NCBI GenBank assembly: GCA_900556665.1 | Contig: USPX01000112.1 | Location: 1-6,713 of the forward strand | DNA from: an uncultured Eubacteriales bacterium | Lineage (GTDB): Bacteria > Bacillota_A > Clostridia > Lachnospirales > Cellulosilyticaceae | Direction of reading: 5' to 3' | Length of the DNA: 6,713 nt | Shown here: positions 1-6,032 of the stretch, one piece after another | Layout of the letters: each line of letters opens with the position of its first letter | How positions within the stretch are numbered: position 1 is the first letter of the stretch | Program-made: the position numbers and the translations under genes | The notes under the pieces: model-generated | Databases searched by the model: none | Told to the model about the DNA's origin: nothing | The model's input: the letters and a program-made list of their open reading frames with translations, nothing else

Positions 1-20
1 TTAATAAACCCATTTTTTGC

Positions 21-63
21 TAGACCTTTCTAGATTTTAGGCGTATTCTAAACATAAGAATAC
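21..63 (+). promoter_or_regulatory. Putative promoter with overlapping operator-like palindrome
   Basis: A weak sigma-A-like pair can be read as TAGACC (21-26), a 17-base spacer and TATTCT (44-49). The -10 candidate lies inside a perfect 7-bp inverted repeat, GTATTCT (43-49) and AGAATAC (57-63), separated by 7 bases, which is the size and spacing of a dimeric repressor site. A smaller repeat CTAGA/TCTAG lies at 20-24 and 29-33. The palindrome is directly visible. The promoter assignment and the idea that a protein binds here, possibly the HTH protein encoded just downstream, are inference. Confidence 0.4.
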
Positions 64-87
64 ATATTTCATAAGGAGGTCCTAACA

Positions 88-588
88 ATGCATTTTGTAG
101 AAATGAATGGTTACACAATTTATGAAAATGGTAAAATTATAGGTAAGACTGGCAAGGTACTTAAGCCCTATATTCACAAGGGACATGCTGAGGTCAAAAT
201 TACTCTGGTGGGTACCAAACCTAAACATTATAATTTAAGTCGTCTCGTTTACTGGGCTTTTCACCCTGAATTTGACTACGAAGATAAAAATCTATGCGTT
301 TCATGTATAACAGGTGATTATATCAACTTCACCTTACAAGACTTAATCGCCAAACCACGTCACGAGCTCATTCATGGTGAATGTCACAAAGGAAGTGCAA
401 AACTTTCAGACTTAGAAGTAGCGGAAATTAGACAGCTTTATCAAGGCAAGGCGGGCAATAATCAATTTAATAAAACTAGCTTAAGTCAAAATGACTTAGC
501 TGAGCTTTTCGGCGTTTCGCGCTCTAATATTAGCTTACTTACACGCTATAAGGGCCGAACACCTACTGTATATAAATTATTTGCATAA
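88..588 (+). CDS. HNH-endonuclease-like protein lacking a canonical HNH core, with C-terminal HTH
   Basis: This 166-residue protein is preceded by AAGGAGGT at a good distance from the ATG, so the start is secure. Residues 8-58 resemble the N-terminal region of phage and homing HNH endonucleases: a short 'ENGKIIGKTGKVLKPY' strand segment, then a basic stretch ending in SRLVYWAFHP, which matches the usual HRLVAxAFxP. Where such proteins have the catalytic V-N-H-x-D-G, this one reads VSCITG (about 71-76), so the histidine is absent. Residues 102-155 match the usual tail of these proteins: KLSDLEVAEIRQLY, then a helix-turn-helix (SQNDLAELFGVSRSNISLL). I infer a DNA-binding protein derived from an HNH nuclease, probably without nuclease activity and possibly a regulator. 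The family call rests on motif memory, not a search. It forms a single-gene unit closed by the terminator at 642-687. Confidence 0.65.
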   Translation: MHFVEMNGYTIYENGKIIGKTGKVLKPYIHKGHAEVKITLVGTKPKHYNLSRLVYWAFHPEFDYEDKNLCVSCITGDYINFTLQDLIAKPRHELIHGECHKGSAKLSDLEVAEIRQLYQGKAGNNQFNKTSLSQNDLAELFGVSRSNISLLTRYKGRTPTVYKLFA

Positions 589-641
589 TAATATGCTTCA
601 TCTTACATAAAATAAAAATCACCCATAAACTGGTGCATGTG

Positions 642-688
642 AAAAGACCTATCAAACCATACTAACTATGTATTTGATAGGTCTTTTT
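642..688 (+). terminator. Strong rho-independent terminator after the HTH/HNH-like gene
   Basis: There is a perfect 15-bp stem, AAAAGACCTATCAAA (642-656) with TTTGATAGGTCTTTT (673-687). The 16-base loop can form an extra CATA/TATG pairing. The descending arm ends in five T residues followed by ATTTA. The stem begins 53 bases after the upstream stop codon and ends before the next promoter, so it separates the two + strand genes. The A-run on the left arm could make it partly active on the other strand. Confidence 0.88.
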
Positions 689-709
689 ATTTACATTACT
701 AGAAATTTC

Positions 710-738
710 CTTATTTCTTCTAATGAATATGTTATAAT
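710..738 (+). promoter_or_regulatory. Extended -10 promoter of the lipoprotein gene
   Basis: TATAAT at 733-738 is a perfect -10 hexamer and is preceded by TG one base upstream (730-731), making an extended -10 element. The -35 region around 710-716 is poor (CTTATT), which extended -10 promoters tolerate. It lies 29 bases before the start codon, with an AAAGGGG ribosome binding site between, and just after the upstream terminator. Confidence 0.65.
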
Positions 739-767
739 ATCTCATATGTTTTAGAAAGGGGATTAAA

Positions 768-1436
768 ATGAAAAGATTAACTTGTAAAAGAACACTGTGT
801 TTCTTAGTTCTTCTCACACTCGTTACCAGCTTATTTACTGGCTGTGCGGCTTTAGAGCACTGGTTTAAAGGAAAAAAAGGACAACTTATAGGGGAAAGCT
901 TCACTGCTACTGTTTATAATGACTTTGGTGTACCTACCTCCACACTTACTGGAAATCACATTAGCATTGGACAATATGCAGGTAAAGCTACTTATGACTC
1001 AGAAGGCAATAAAATCTCTAAATATGATAGCGAGGTGCTAGAAATCACTTTAGATGGTTATCAAATGCTTCATGTAGGCAGCACCCTCGTCTTTGAAGAA
1101 CGCGGACTTGAAAAGCTTTATAGCTATGATAATGCCAATACCTCTATGGAAAACATCGCAAATACTACAAACAATATCAATATGAATATTAATGGGAATG
1201 GTGGCTTCATTCCACTAGATAAACTCATTAACAAATTAGGAAACGCTATTGGTAAATCTAAAATCGTGGTGATCAATTCACAACTTGGCACACCACTAGC
1301 TGTTTATCAAGGTAATCGTGTTTCTGTAGAAGTTCCAGAAAATCTGCCTAAAATGACAAGACTTACAATCGATGGTAAATCACTATATTTACACCGCGTG
1401 GAATATCAAATTTACGATGCAGGTATGTTTCGCTAG
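768..1436 (+). CDS. Predicted lipoprotein, DUF5052-like
   Basis: This 222-residue protein starts at an ATG seven bases after AAAGGGG. Residues 1-25 form a lipoprotein signal peptide: a basic N-terminus (KRLTCKR), a hydrophobic core (about 10-22) and the lipobox FTGC, with Cys26 the expected lipid-modified residue. The mature protein should therefore be anchored to the outer face of the membrane. It is soluble-looking, with strand-rich segments on both sides of an asparagine-rich linker (about 122-145). The stretch LIGESFTATVYNDFGVPT and the glycine-rich strands after it resemble uncharacterised clostridial and streptococcal lipoproteins of the DUF5052 group; I recall this similarity and have not tested it. 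No enzymatic motif is visible. It has its own promoter and terminator, so it is probably monocistronic. Its function is unknown. Confidence 0.8.
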   Translation: MKRLTCKRTLCFLVLLTLVTSLFTGCAALEHWFKGKKGQLIGESFTATVYNDFGVPTSTLTGNHISIGQYAGKATYDSEGNKISKYDSEVLEITLDGYQMLHVGSTLVFEERGLEKLYSYDNANTSMENIANTTNNINMNINGNGGFIPLDKLINKLGNAIGKSKIVVINSQLGTPLAVYQGNRVSVEVPENLPKMTRLTIDGKSLYLHRVEYQIYDAGMFR

Positions 1437-1452
1437 GTTAGCTCCTTACTTC

Positions 1453-1483
1453 TTGCCTCTTGGGCTAATGAAGGAAGAGGCAA
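1453..1483. repeat. Perfect 9-bp hairpin in the convergent intergenic region
   Basis: TTGCCTCTT (1453-1461) pairs with AAGAGGCAA (1475-1483) across a 13-base loop, starting 17 bases after the lipoprotein stop codon. No T-run follows on either strand, so it is not a standard terminator. It may stabilise the 3' end of the mRNA ahead of the real terminator at 1502-1542. Confidence 0.5.
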
Positions 1484-1501
1484 TACTTTATGGTTCAAAA
1501 G

Positions 1502-1542
1502 AAAAAGTCTCGCTGAGCTGTGAAAACTTGCGAGGCTTTTTT
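1502..1542. terminator. Bidirectional terminator between convergent genes
   Basis: AAAAAGTCTCGC (1502-1513) pairs with GCGAGGCTTTTT (1530-1541), with one G-T wobble in an otherwise complete 12-bp stem and a 16-base loop. Read on the + strand it ends in six T residues and terminates the lipoprotein gene. Read on the - strand it ends in TTTTT and lies 33 bases beyond the stop codon of the membrane protein gene. One element therefore probably serves both. Confidence 0.82.
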
Positions 1543-1574
1543 AATACTACTTTTCTACCTTATTTATTATTTAG

Positions 1575-2687
1575 TTACTTAAGGCTTCGTTTTTTATACT
1601 CAGGTAACTTATACTCTTCTTTAAAGCATTCGATAATTTTATCTAAATAATGGGCACATTCTTTAAGTTTCTTATCTACTTCATTTTCACACTTAAAACT
1701 TTGAGCAAAACAATTCTTAAACTTACCTAATGCTATTTCAATATCTTTATTTTTAACATCTTTCTTTACTACATCTTCTGTATTGGCATATGCTAACATC
1801 TGTTTTAACACTTCAAGTCTATCTATTAGTTGTACTTTATTCTGCACCTTATTTGCTATAACTAACATTTCTTCTTTTAATGCTTTTATCTCATTTTTAA
1901 TCGAACATTTTTCAATAAAAGTAATATAATCACTGTTTACTTTAATTTCTCGTCTATCTAATAAGCGAATATATAGAAAACCACACTCCTCCATCCACAC
2001 ATTGCCTATTATCATTTTGCCTTTAGTTACGCTATTTATAATATAGGGTTGTATAGAAAGCGGTAAATCATCTGTTAATCCAATAATCTCAGTAATTCTT
2101 GATGCTTCTGTAATTATTTGACCTCCTGTCCGTAAACAAACCACACATAGCAAATTTATTACAGTGATACAAACAATTGCTTCTAGCTGAGATTTTAGTA
2201 TTTTCCATATAGTCATATTATATGCTCCCATTATGACACCTATCAAAAGAGTAATTGCTATTAGTAAAATTGAAAAATCTCGCGTTTCTTCACTATTTAA
2301 TAAGTAGCACTTGATTTTATCTTGTATAATAATGTAATAATACGCAACCAAAATCAAAATCGGTATTATTGTTATTACTATTACTTTTATTATTATAACT
2401 ACCCATTCATTTTCTAAGTGTAATACATTCTTTAAATTTCCCAGCAAACTTTCATCACTTAACATGAAATAACTTAATCCTGCAAAAAACATATATTCTA
2501 GCAATATTACTATACTCATCTTGCTATTATTCTTTATCTTATTTTCTTCAACCTTATTGTTGACAATATACTCTACAGTAGCTGCCATTATTCCTATTAT
2601 AGTAATGACATAACAAACTTGTTCTAATGACCATTTACTGGATGATGATATTGTAGTCGATATGACTGGTGCTATGTTTGTTATCAT
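1575..2687 (-). CDS. Unrecognised five-span membrane protein with cytoplasmic coiled-coil tail
   Basis: I do not recognise this 370-residue protein. The start is supported by GAGGAG five bases before the ATG. By eye there are five hydrophobic segments, at about 22-42, 56-76, 95-122, 137-157 and 168-187. After these comes a soluble region that the positive-inside rule places in the cytoplasm. That tail has a strand-rich part (about 205-260, including GKMIIGNVWMEECGFLYIRLL) and then a charged helical, probably coiled-coil part (about 262-300). The C-terminus (320-370) is helical and has four cysteines at 326, 333, 344 and 354. No transporter, kinase or nuclease motif is visible. The codons are more AT-rich than in the neighbouring pur genes, which fits an accessory gene but does not prove transfer. 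It lies directly downstream of the pur terminator in the same direction, so some readthrough expression is possible. Confidence 0.75.
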   Translation of the reverse strand: MITNIAPVISTTISSSSKWSLEQVCYVITIIGIMAATVEYIVNNKVEENKIKNNSKMSIVILLEYMFFAGLSYFMLSDESLLGNLKNVLHLENEWVVIIIKVIVITIIPILILVAYYYIIIQDKIKCYLLNSEETRDFSILLIAITLLIGVIMGAYNMTIWKILKSQLEAIVCITVINLLCVVCLRTGGQIITEASRITEIIGLTDDLPLSIQPYIINSVTKGKMIIGNVWMEECGFLYIRLLDRREIKVNSDYITFIEKCSIKNEIKALKEEMLVIANKVQNKVQLIDRLEVLKQMLAYANTEDVVKKDVKNKDIEIALGKFKNCFAQSFKCENEVDKKLKECAHYLDKIIECFKEEYKLPEYKKRSLK

Positions 2688-2706
2688 AGGCTCTCCTCAC
2701 ACTCTC

Positions 2707-2734
2707 TTTATCTCTACTACTGTATTTATCTCTA
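2707..2734. repeat. Two copies of a 10-bp direct repeat upstream of the membrane protein gene
   Basis: TTTATCTCTA occurs at 2707-2716 and again, perfectly, at 2725-2734, a period of 18 bases. Both copies lie in the 52-base space between the pur terminator and the start codon of the membrane protein gene at 2687. They could be tandem regulator sites in its promoter or leader, or simply a local duplication in AT-rich DNA. Confidence 0.5.
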
Positions 2735-2739
2735 TAATT

Positions 2740-2784
2740 AAAAACAACTTATAAATATTTCTTCAATATTTATAAGTTGTTTTT
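2740..2784 (-). terminator. Terminator of the purine operon
   Basis: A perfect 20-bp stem (2740-2759 with 2765-2784) has a 5-base loop, TCTTC, and five T residues on the descending arm on either strand. It starts 10 bases after the stop codon of the PurN-PurD frame. The stem is almost entirely A and T, with three G-C pairs, but its length makes it convincing. Its symmetry means it could also stop transcription entering the operon from the opposite direction. Confidence 0.88.
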
Positions 2785-2794
2785 GTCATTTCTT

Positions 2795-4633
2795 CTATTT
2801 AGCTATATCTGTTCTATATTGCATGCCATCGAAGCTTACTTTCTTAGCTTCGGCATATGTTTTTGCTCTTGCTTCTTCTAATGTATCTGCAAGGCTTGTG
2901 ATGGCAAGTACTCTACCGCCGTCTGTTTGGATTGTGCCATCTACTTTTTTAGTGCCTGCATGGAAGAGGTATGTTTCTTCATTTAATGTATCAAGGCCTG
3001 TAATGATATCACCTTTGTGAGATGATTCTGGGTAACCTTTGCTTGCAAGTACAAGTGTCATACTTTGTCTTGCATCCCACTCGATGTTGACATCAGCAAG
3101 TTTACCATCAATACATGCATTCATGATTTCTACAAGGTCTGTTTTAAGTCTTGGGAGCACGCTTTGTGTTTCTGGATCGCCGAAACGTACGTTGAATTCT
3201 AAGACTTTAGGGTCATTCCCTTCAATCATAAGACCGATGAATAATACACCTTTGAAATCTAATTTTTCTTTTTGGAAACCGTCGATAATTGGTTTTAAAA
3301 TACGACTTTCAATGTTAGCTTTAACTTCTGGTGTGATAATTGGGTTTGGTGAGAAACCACCCATACCACCTGTATTTAAACCTTTGTCATTATCTAAAGC
3401 ACGTTTGTAATCTCTAGCTGTTTCCATTGGTACGATAGTTTTGCCATCTACGAAGCAAAGTAGTGATGCTTCGATGCCTGTAAGGAATTCTTCAAGAACG
3501 ATGACATCGCCAGCACCTTCAAATTTACCTGAGAAGATTTCACGAATGCCTTCTTCTGCATCTTCGTAGCTTTCACAAATGAGTACCCCTTTACCAGCTG
3601 CAAGTCCGTCCGCTTTTACGACAACTGGTAAGTTAAATGTTTTCATAACTGCCACACATTCTTCAACTTGCTGCTTTGTAAAGCTTGCGTATTTAGCAGT
3701 AGGAATGTCGTTACGCATTAAGAACTCTTTTGTAAAACGTTTGCTGCCTTCAAATTCTGCACATTGTTTATTAGGACCAAATGCTCTAAGACCTAAGCTA
3801 TTAAATTTATCTACAATTCCCATTACTAATGGCACTTCAGGACCAACAATTGTTAAATCAATGTTTTCTTTTTTTGCAAACTCTGCTAAAGCATCGATAT
3901 TACTTGCACTAATAGCAACGTTTGTAAATGCTTCTTCAGTACCACCATTTCCTGGTGCCACAAAGATCTGTGCATCCTTGTGGAATCTTTTAACAGTATG
4001 GGCAATGGCAGATTCTCTTCCGCCATTTCCAACAACTAAAATTTTCATAGGAATTTGACTCCCTTCTAATTTTTGAATAGCTTCCACGAAAATGTGGTGT
4101 TCAATTTGATTTAAAATACGTTGTTGTAAACTTTCTGGTGTATCTTCTGGTAGCACAGCAAGTTTCTTTTGAAGAATGATTTCTCCTGTATCTACGCCAG
4201 CGTCAATATAATGCACTGTTGCGCCGCTTTCCTTTTCTCCAGCAGCAATAACAGCTTCATGCACATGAATACCATAGTATCCCATACCACCAAATTTAGG
4301 TAAAAGTGATGGATGGATATTAATAATACGGCCACCATAAGCATCTAAAAGTGTTTGGTCAATAATTTTAAGATATCCTGCACAAACAACGAGATCTACT
4401 TTTTGCTCAAGTAAGATGCTTAAAATGTTTTGGTTATATGCTGCTTCTTTAGGATCTACGAAATAATCAGGAATATTATGTTTTCTAGCACGTTCAAGAC
4501 CATATGCTTCTTTTTTATTAGAGATAACACATACAACTTTACTTTGCAATGTGCCATTTTCTGTAGCATCAATGATACTTTGTAAATTTGTACCGCCGCC
4601 TGATACTAAAACACCCAGTCTTAGTCCTGACAT
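2795..4633 (-). CDS. purN-purD: PurN-PurD fusion: GAR formyltransferase joined to GAR synthetase
   Basis: One 612-residue frame carries two complete cytoplasmic purine enzymes. Residues 1-195 are PurN, which formylates glycinamide ribonucleotide using 10-formyltetrahydrofolate: SGGGTN (11-16) is the phosphate-binding loop, and the catalytic Asn-x-His is N105/H107 in INIHPSLLP, with Asp148 in VDTGE. Residues 196-612 are PurD, the ATP-grasp ligase joining phosphoribosylamine and glycine: GNGGRES (203-209), KADGLAAGKG (341-350), LEEFLTGIE (381-389), NTGGMGGFSP (421-430) and EFNVRFGDPET (480-490). PurD has 417 residues, normal for the family. The join reads KLEGSQIP-MKILVVG with essentially no linker. 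A ribosome-binding-like GAAGGGAG precedes Met196, so a separate PurD may also be made. The start codon overlaps the end of purM by 13 bases. In many Bacillota purH lies between purN and purD; here it is absent. Confidence 0.93.
   Translation of the reverse strand: MSGLRLGVLVSGGGTNLQSIIDATENGTLQSKVVCVISNKKEAYGLERARKHNIPDYFVDPKEAAYNQNILSILLEQKVDLVVCAGYLKIIDQTLLDAYGGRIINIHPSLLPKFGGMGYYGIHVHEAVIAAGEKESGATVHYIDAGVDTGEIILQKKLAVLPEDTPESLQQRILNQIEHHIFVEAIQKLEGSQIPMKILVVGNGGRESAIAHTVKRFHKDAQIFVAPGNGGTEEAFTNVAISASNIDALAEFAKKENIDLTIVGPEVPLVMGIVDKFNSLGLRAFGPNKQCAEFEGSKRFTKEFLMRNDIPTAKYASFTKQQVEECVAVMKTFNLPVVVKADGLAAGKGVLICESYEDAEEGIREIFSGKFEGAGDVIVLEEFLTGIEASLLCFVDGKTIVPMETARDYKRALDNDKGLNTGGMGGFSPNPIITPEVKANIESRILKPIIDGFQKEKLDFKGVLFIGLMIEGNDPKVLEFNVRFGDPETQSVLPRLKTDLVEIMNACIDGKLADVNIEWDARQSMTLVLASKGYPESSHKGDIITGLDTLNEETYLFHAGTKKVDGTIQTDGGRVLAITSLADTLEEARAKTYAEAKKVSFDGMQYRTDIAK
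4046..4066 (-). promoter_or_regulatory. Internal ribosome binding site and start for PurD inside the fusion
   Basis: Read on the - strand, GAAGGGAG (4066-4059) lies 10 bases before the ATG at 4048-4046, which encodes Met196 of the fused frame. This Met is exactly where ordinary PurD proteins begin (MKILVVGNGGRES). The sequence is what one would expect if purN and purD were separate genes until recently. Whether it still drives internal initiation is inference. Confidence 0.55.
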
Positions 4634-5591
4634 AAGATCACACCCTTGTTACCTGCTACGATTTCACCAATTACGCTTGCTGGTTCACCGATTTCTTTAA
4701 GCGCTGCAATTACTTTTTCACTATCAGCGCTATCTACTACAAGCATCATACCGATACCCATATTAAATGTATTATAAAGTTCATTTACATCAAGCCCTGA
4801 TGTTTCTTCTAAGAATTTATATACAGCAGGTTTTTGGATTGCTTTTAAATTGATTTTAGCATCTACGCCTTCTGGAAGTGTTCTTGGTACGTTTTCAATG
4901 AAACCACCACCTGTGATATGTGCGATACCTTTGATTTTAGCTGCTTTTTTAGCTGCTTTAACGGCTTTTACATAAAGTTTAGTTGGTTTAAGTAAAGCTT
5001 CACCATATGTTTCGCCAAGTTCTTCGCTATATTGATCAAGTTTTACACCTGATACTTCCACTAATTTTCTAACAAGTGAGTAACCATTACTGTGTACCCC
5101 TGTTGATGGAAGACCAATGATTGTGTCACCAGCTTTAATTGTGCTACCATCAATCATATCACAGCGATCTACGATCCCTACTGCGAAACCAGCCACATCA
5201 TATTCACCATCTGGATAGAACCCTGGCATTTCAGCAGTTTCCCCACCAACTAATGCACATTCACTTTCTTTAAGAAGAATAAAGGCTCTGCCCCACCACA
5301 AATAATGTCATTTACACACATAGCTACTGCATCAATACCGATTGTGTCATGTTTATTCATATCAAAAGCAAGTTTAAGCTTTGTTCCTACACCATCAGTT
5401 CCAGATACAAGCACTGGCTCTTTCATCCCAGCAAAAGCACCTAAAGAAAATGCCCCACCAAAACTACCAATATCAGTTAAAACACCTGGAATAAAAGTAG
5501 ATTTAACATGTTCCTTCATTTGAGCTACTGCTTCATATCCGCGGTGTACATCCACACCAGCATCTTTATAAGTAATCTTTGTATTAGACAT
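4621..5591 (-). pseudogene. purM: purM (AIR synthetase) broken by an internal deletion and frameshift
   Basis: PurM closes the imidazole ring of formylglycinamidine ribonucleotide using ATP (step 5). The start is the ATG at 5591, directly after AAGGAGGAG; an upstream in-frame ATG at 5615 precedes that site and is unlikely. The first part (residues 1-107) is canonical: [36 protein letters not shown] and GGAEPLFFL. It then runs out of frame to a stop at 5250. The rest resumes one frame over with [22 protein letters not shown] (near 5270), HSNGYSLVRK, HITGGGFIENVPRTLP and a normal C-terminus. Compared from memory with E. coli PurM, the 24 residues between FFL and the ALVGGE segment (the DYxATGKL...GIAEGC stretch) are missing. 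The frame change fits a 73-nt loss, and restoring it gives about 347 residues, close to the normal 345. The second part has no convincing start of its own. The gene should be inactive as written. Confidence 0.88.
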
Positions 5592-5618
5592 AGTCTCCTC
5601 CTTATTTATAAACACCTA

Positions 5619-5650
5619 AGCAGCCACAAAGCCACAGGCTCTTGGCTGCT
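5619..5650 (-). promoter_or_regulatory. GC-rich hairpin in the purM leader
   Basis: AGCAGCCA (5619-5626) pairs perfectly with TGGCTGCT (5643-5650). The loop holds a second small hairpin, AGCC (5630-5633) with GGCT (5637-5640). On the transcribed - strand the structure ends 27 bases before the purM start codon. No proper T-run follows, so it is not a standard terminator. It may be an mRNA-processing or stability element within the operon, or part of a leader structure; this role is inference. Confidence 0.5.
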
Positions 5651-5671
5651 CACATTAAAATTTTATTTATA

Positions 5672-5744
5672 CTAATGAACTAACTAACTAAATCTGAATT
5701 ATTATTTACTCTAATAAACTAATAAACTAATAAACTAATAAACT
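5672..5744. repeat. Short tandem repeats of CTAATAAA and CTAA
   Basis: Four perfect head-to-tail copies of the 8-base unit CTAATAAA lie at 5711-5742, followed by a partial copy. A degenerate relative (CTAATGAA, then three CTAA units) lies at 5672-5691. The repeats contain stop codons and are non-coding. They look like slippage-prone sequence whose copy number may vary between strains and alter the spacing ahead of purM. Confidence 0.8.
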
Positions 5745-5811
5745 CCTTCAAGCACAAACAATTCACTTCAGCAAGCAGAAAACATTAACTATTCTCGCCC
5801 GCACCCGATGT

Positions 5812-6026
5812 TTCTTGTAAGTGGCGAGGGAGTTGTGAGTGGGCATGAGCCTACCTCTGCAGTGAATCTAGAAAGTCTTAGCGAAATTTTATTTATAGGT
5901 TTTAGGTGTGCTGTCTGAGCGTAAGCGAGTTCACACCGTTTATAAATAAAATGAGCTTAGACTTTCTTGATGAACGGAAGGTGTAGGCGAATTCACCTCA
6001 CACTCCCTCTCGCCAATCCTCACAAG
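5812..6026. repeat. Long imperfect palindrome (about 210 bp) between purF and purM
   Basis: The two halves are complementary along most of their length. The outer arms are GGCGAGGGAG (5823-5832) with CTCCCTCTCGCC (6003-6014). Then GTGAG (5835-5839) pairs with CTCAC (5997-6001) and GCCTAC (5849-5854) with GTAGGC (5983-5988). A long inner arm follows at 5870-5896 with 5941-5967, including the AAGTCT and TTTTATTTATA segments. A small terminal hairpin GGTGTG/CACACC lies at 5905-5910 and 5932-5937. The element has no coding frame and sits 7 bases beyond the purF stop codon. It is more GC-rich than the flanking repeats. It resembles a MITE-like or other dispersed intergenic repeat, or a large structured RNA within the pur transcript. 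I see no obvious target-site duplication. Confidence 0.75.
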
Positions 6027-6032
6027 TAGCTC

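Noticed and set aside
662..904. 80-codon - strand frame over the lipoprotein gene start
   Set aside because: It is antisense to the signal-peptide coding region and promoter and has no supporting signals.
1372..1650. 92-codon + strand frame across the convergent terminator
   Set aside because: It overlaps the end of the lipoprotein gene in another frame, runs through both hairpins and into the opposing gene, and has no ribosome binding site.
2823..4058. Three open frames on the + strand opposite the PurN-PurD gene
   Set aside because: They are antisense shadows of a well-conserved coding sequence and have no ribosome binding sites or recognisable products.
5250..5301. Separate start for the C-terminal purM piece at the TTG near 5301
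   Set aside because: No ribosome binding site precedes it and its first residues are an out-of-frame reading of the conserved [10 protein letters not shown] segment, so it is a by-product of the deletion.
5602..5949. 12-bp inverted match TTATTTATAAAC (5602-5613) with GTTTATAAATAA (5938-5949)
   Set aside because: The match is almost all A and T in an AT-rich region and could be chance, so I did not extend the palindrome to the purM leader.
5616..6032. CRISPR array or purine riboswitch in the purF-purM gap
   Set aside because: The repeats are 8-bp tandem units without spacers, and I see no purine-riboswitch three-way junction core. The gap also lies inside the operon rather than before it.
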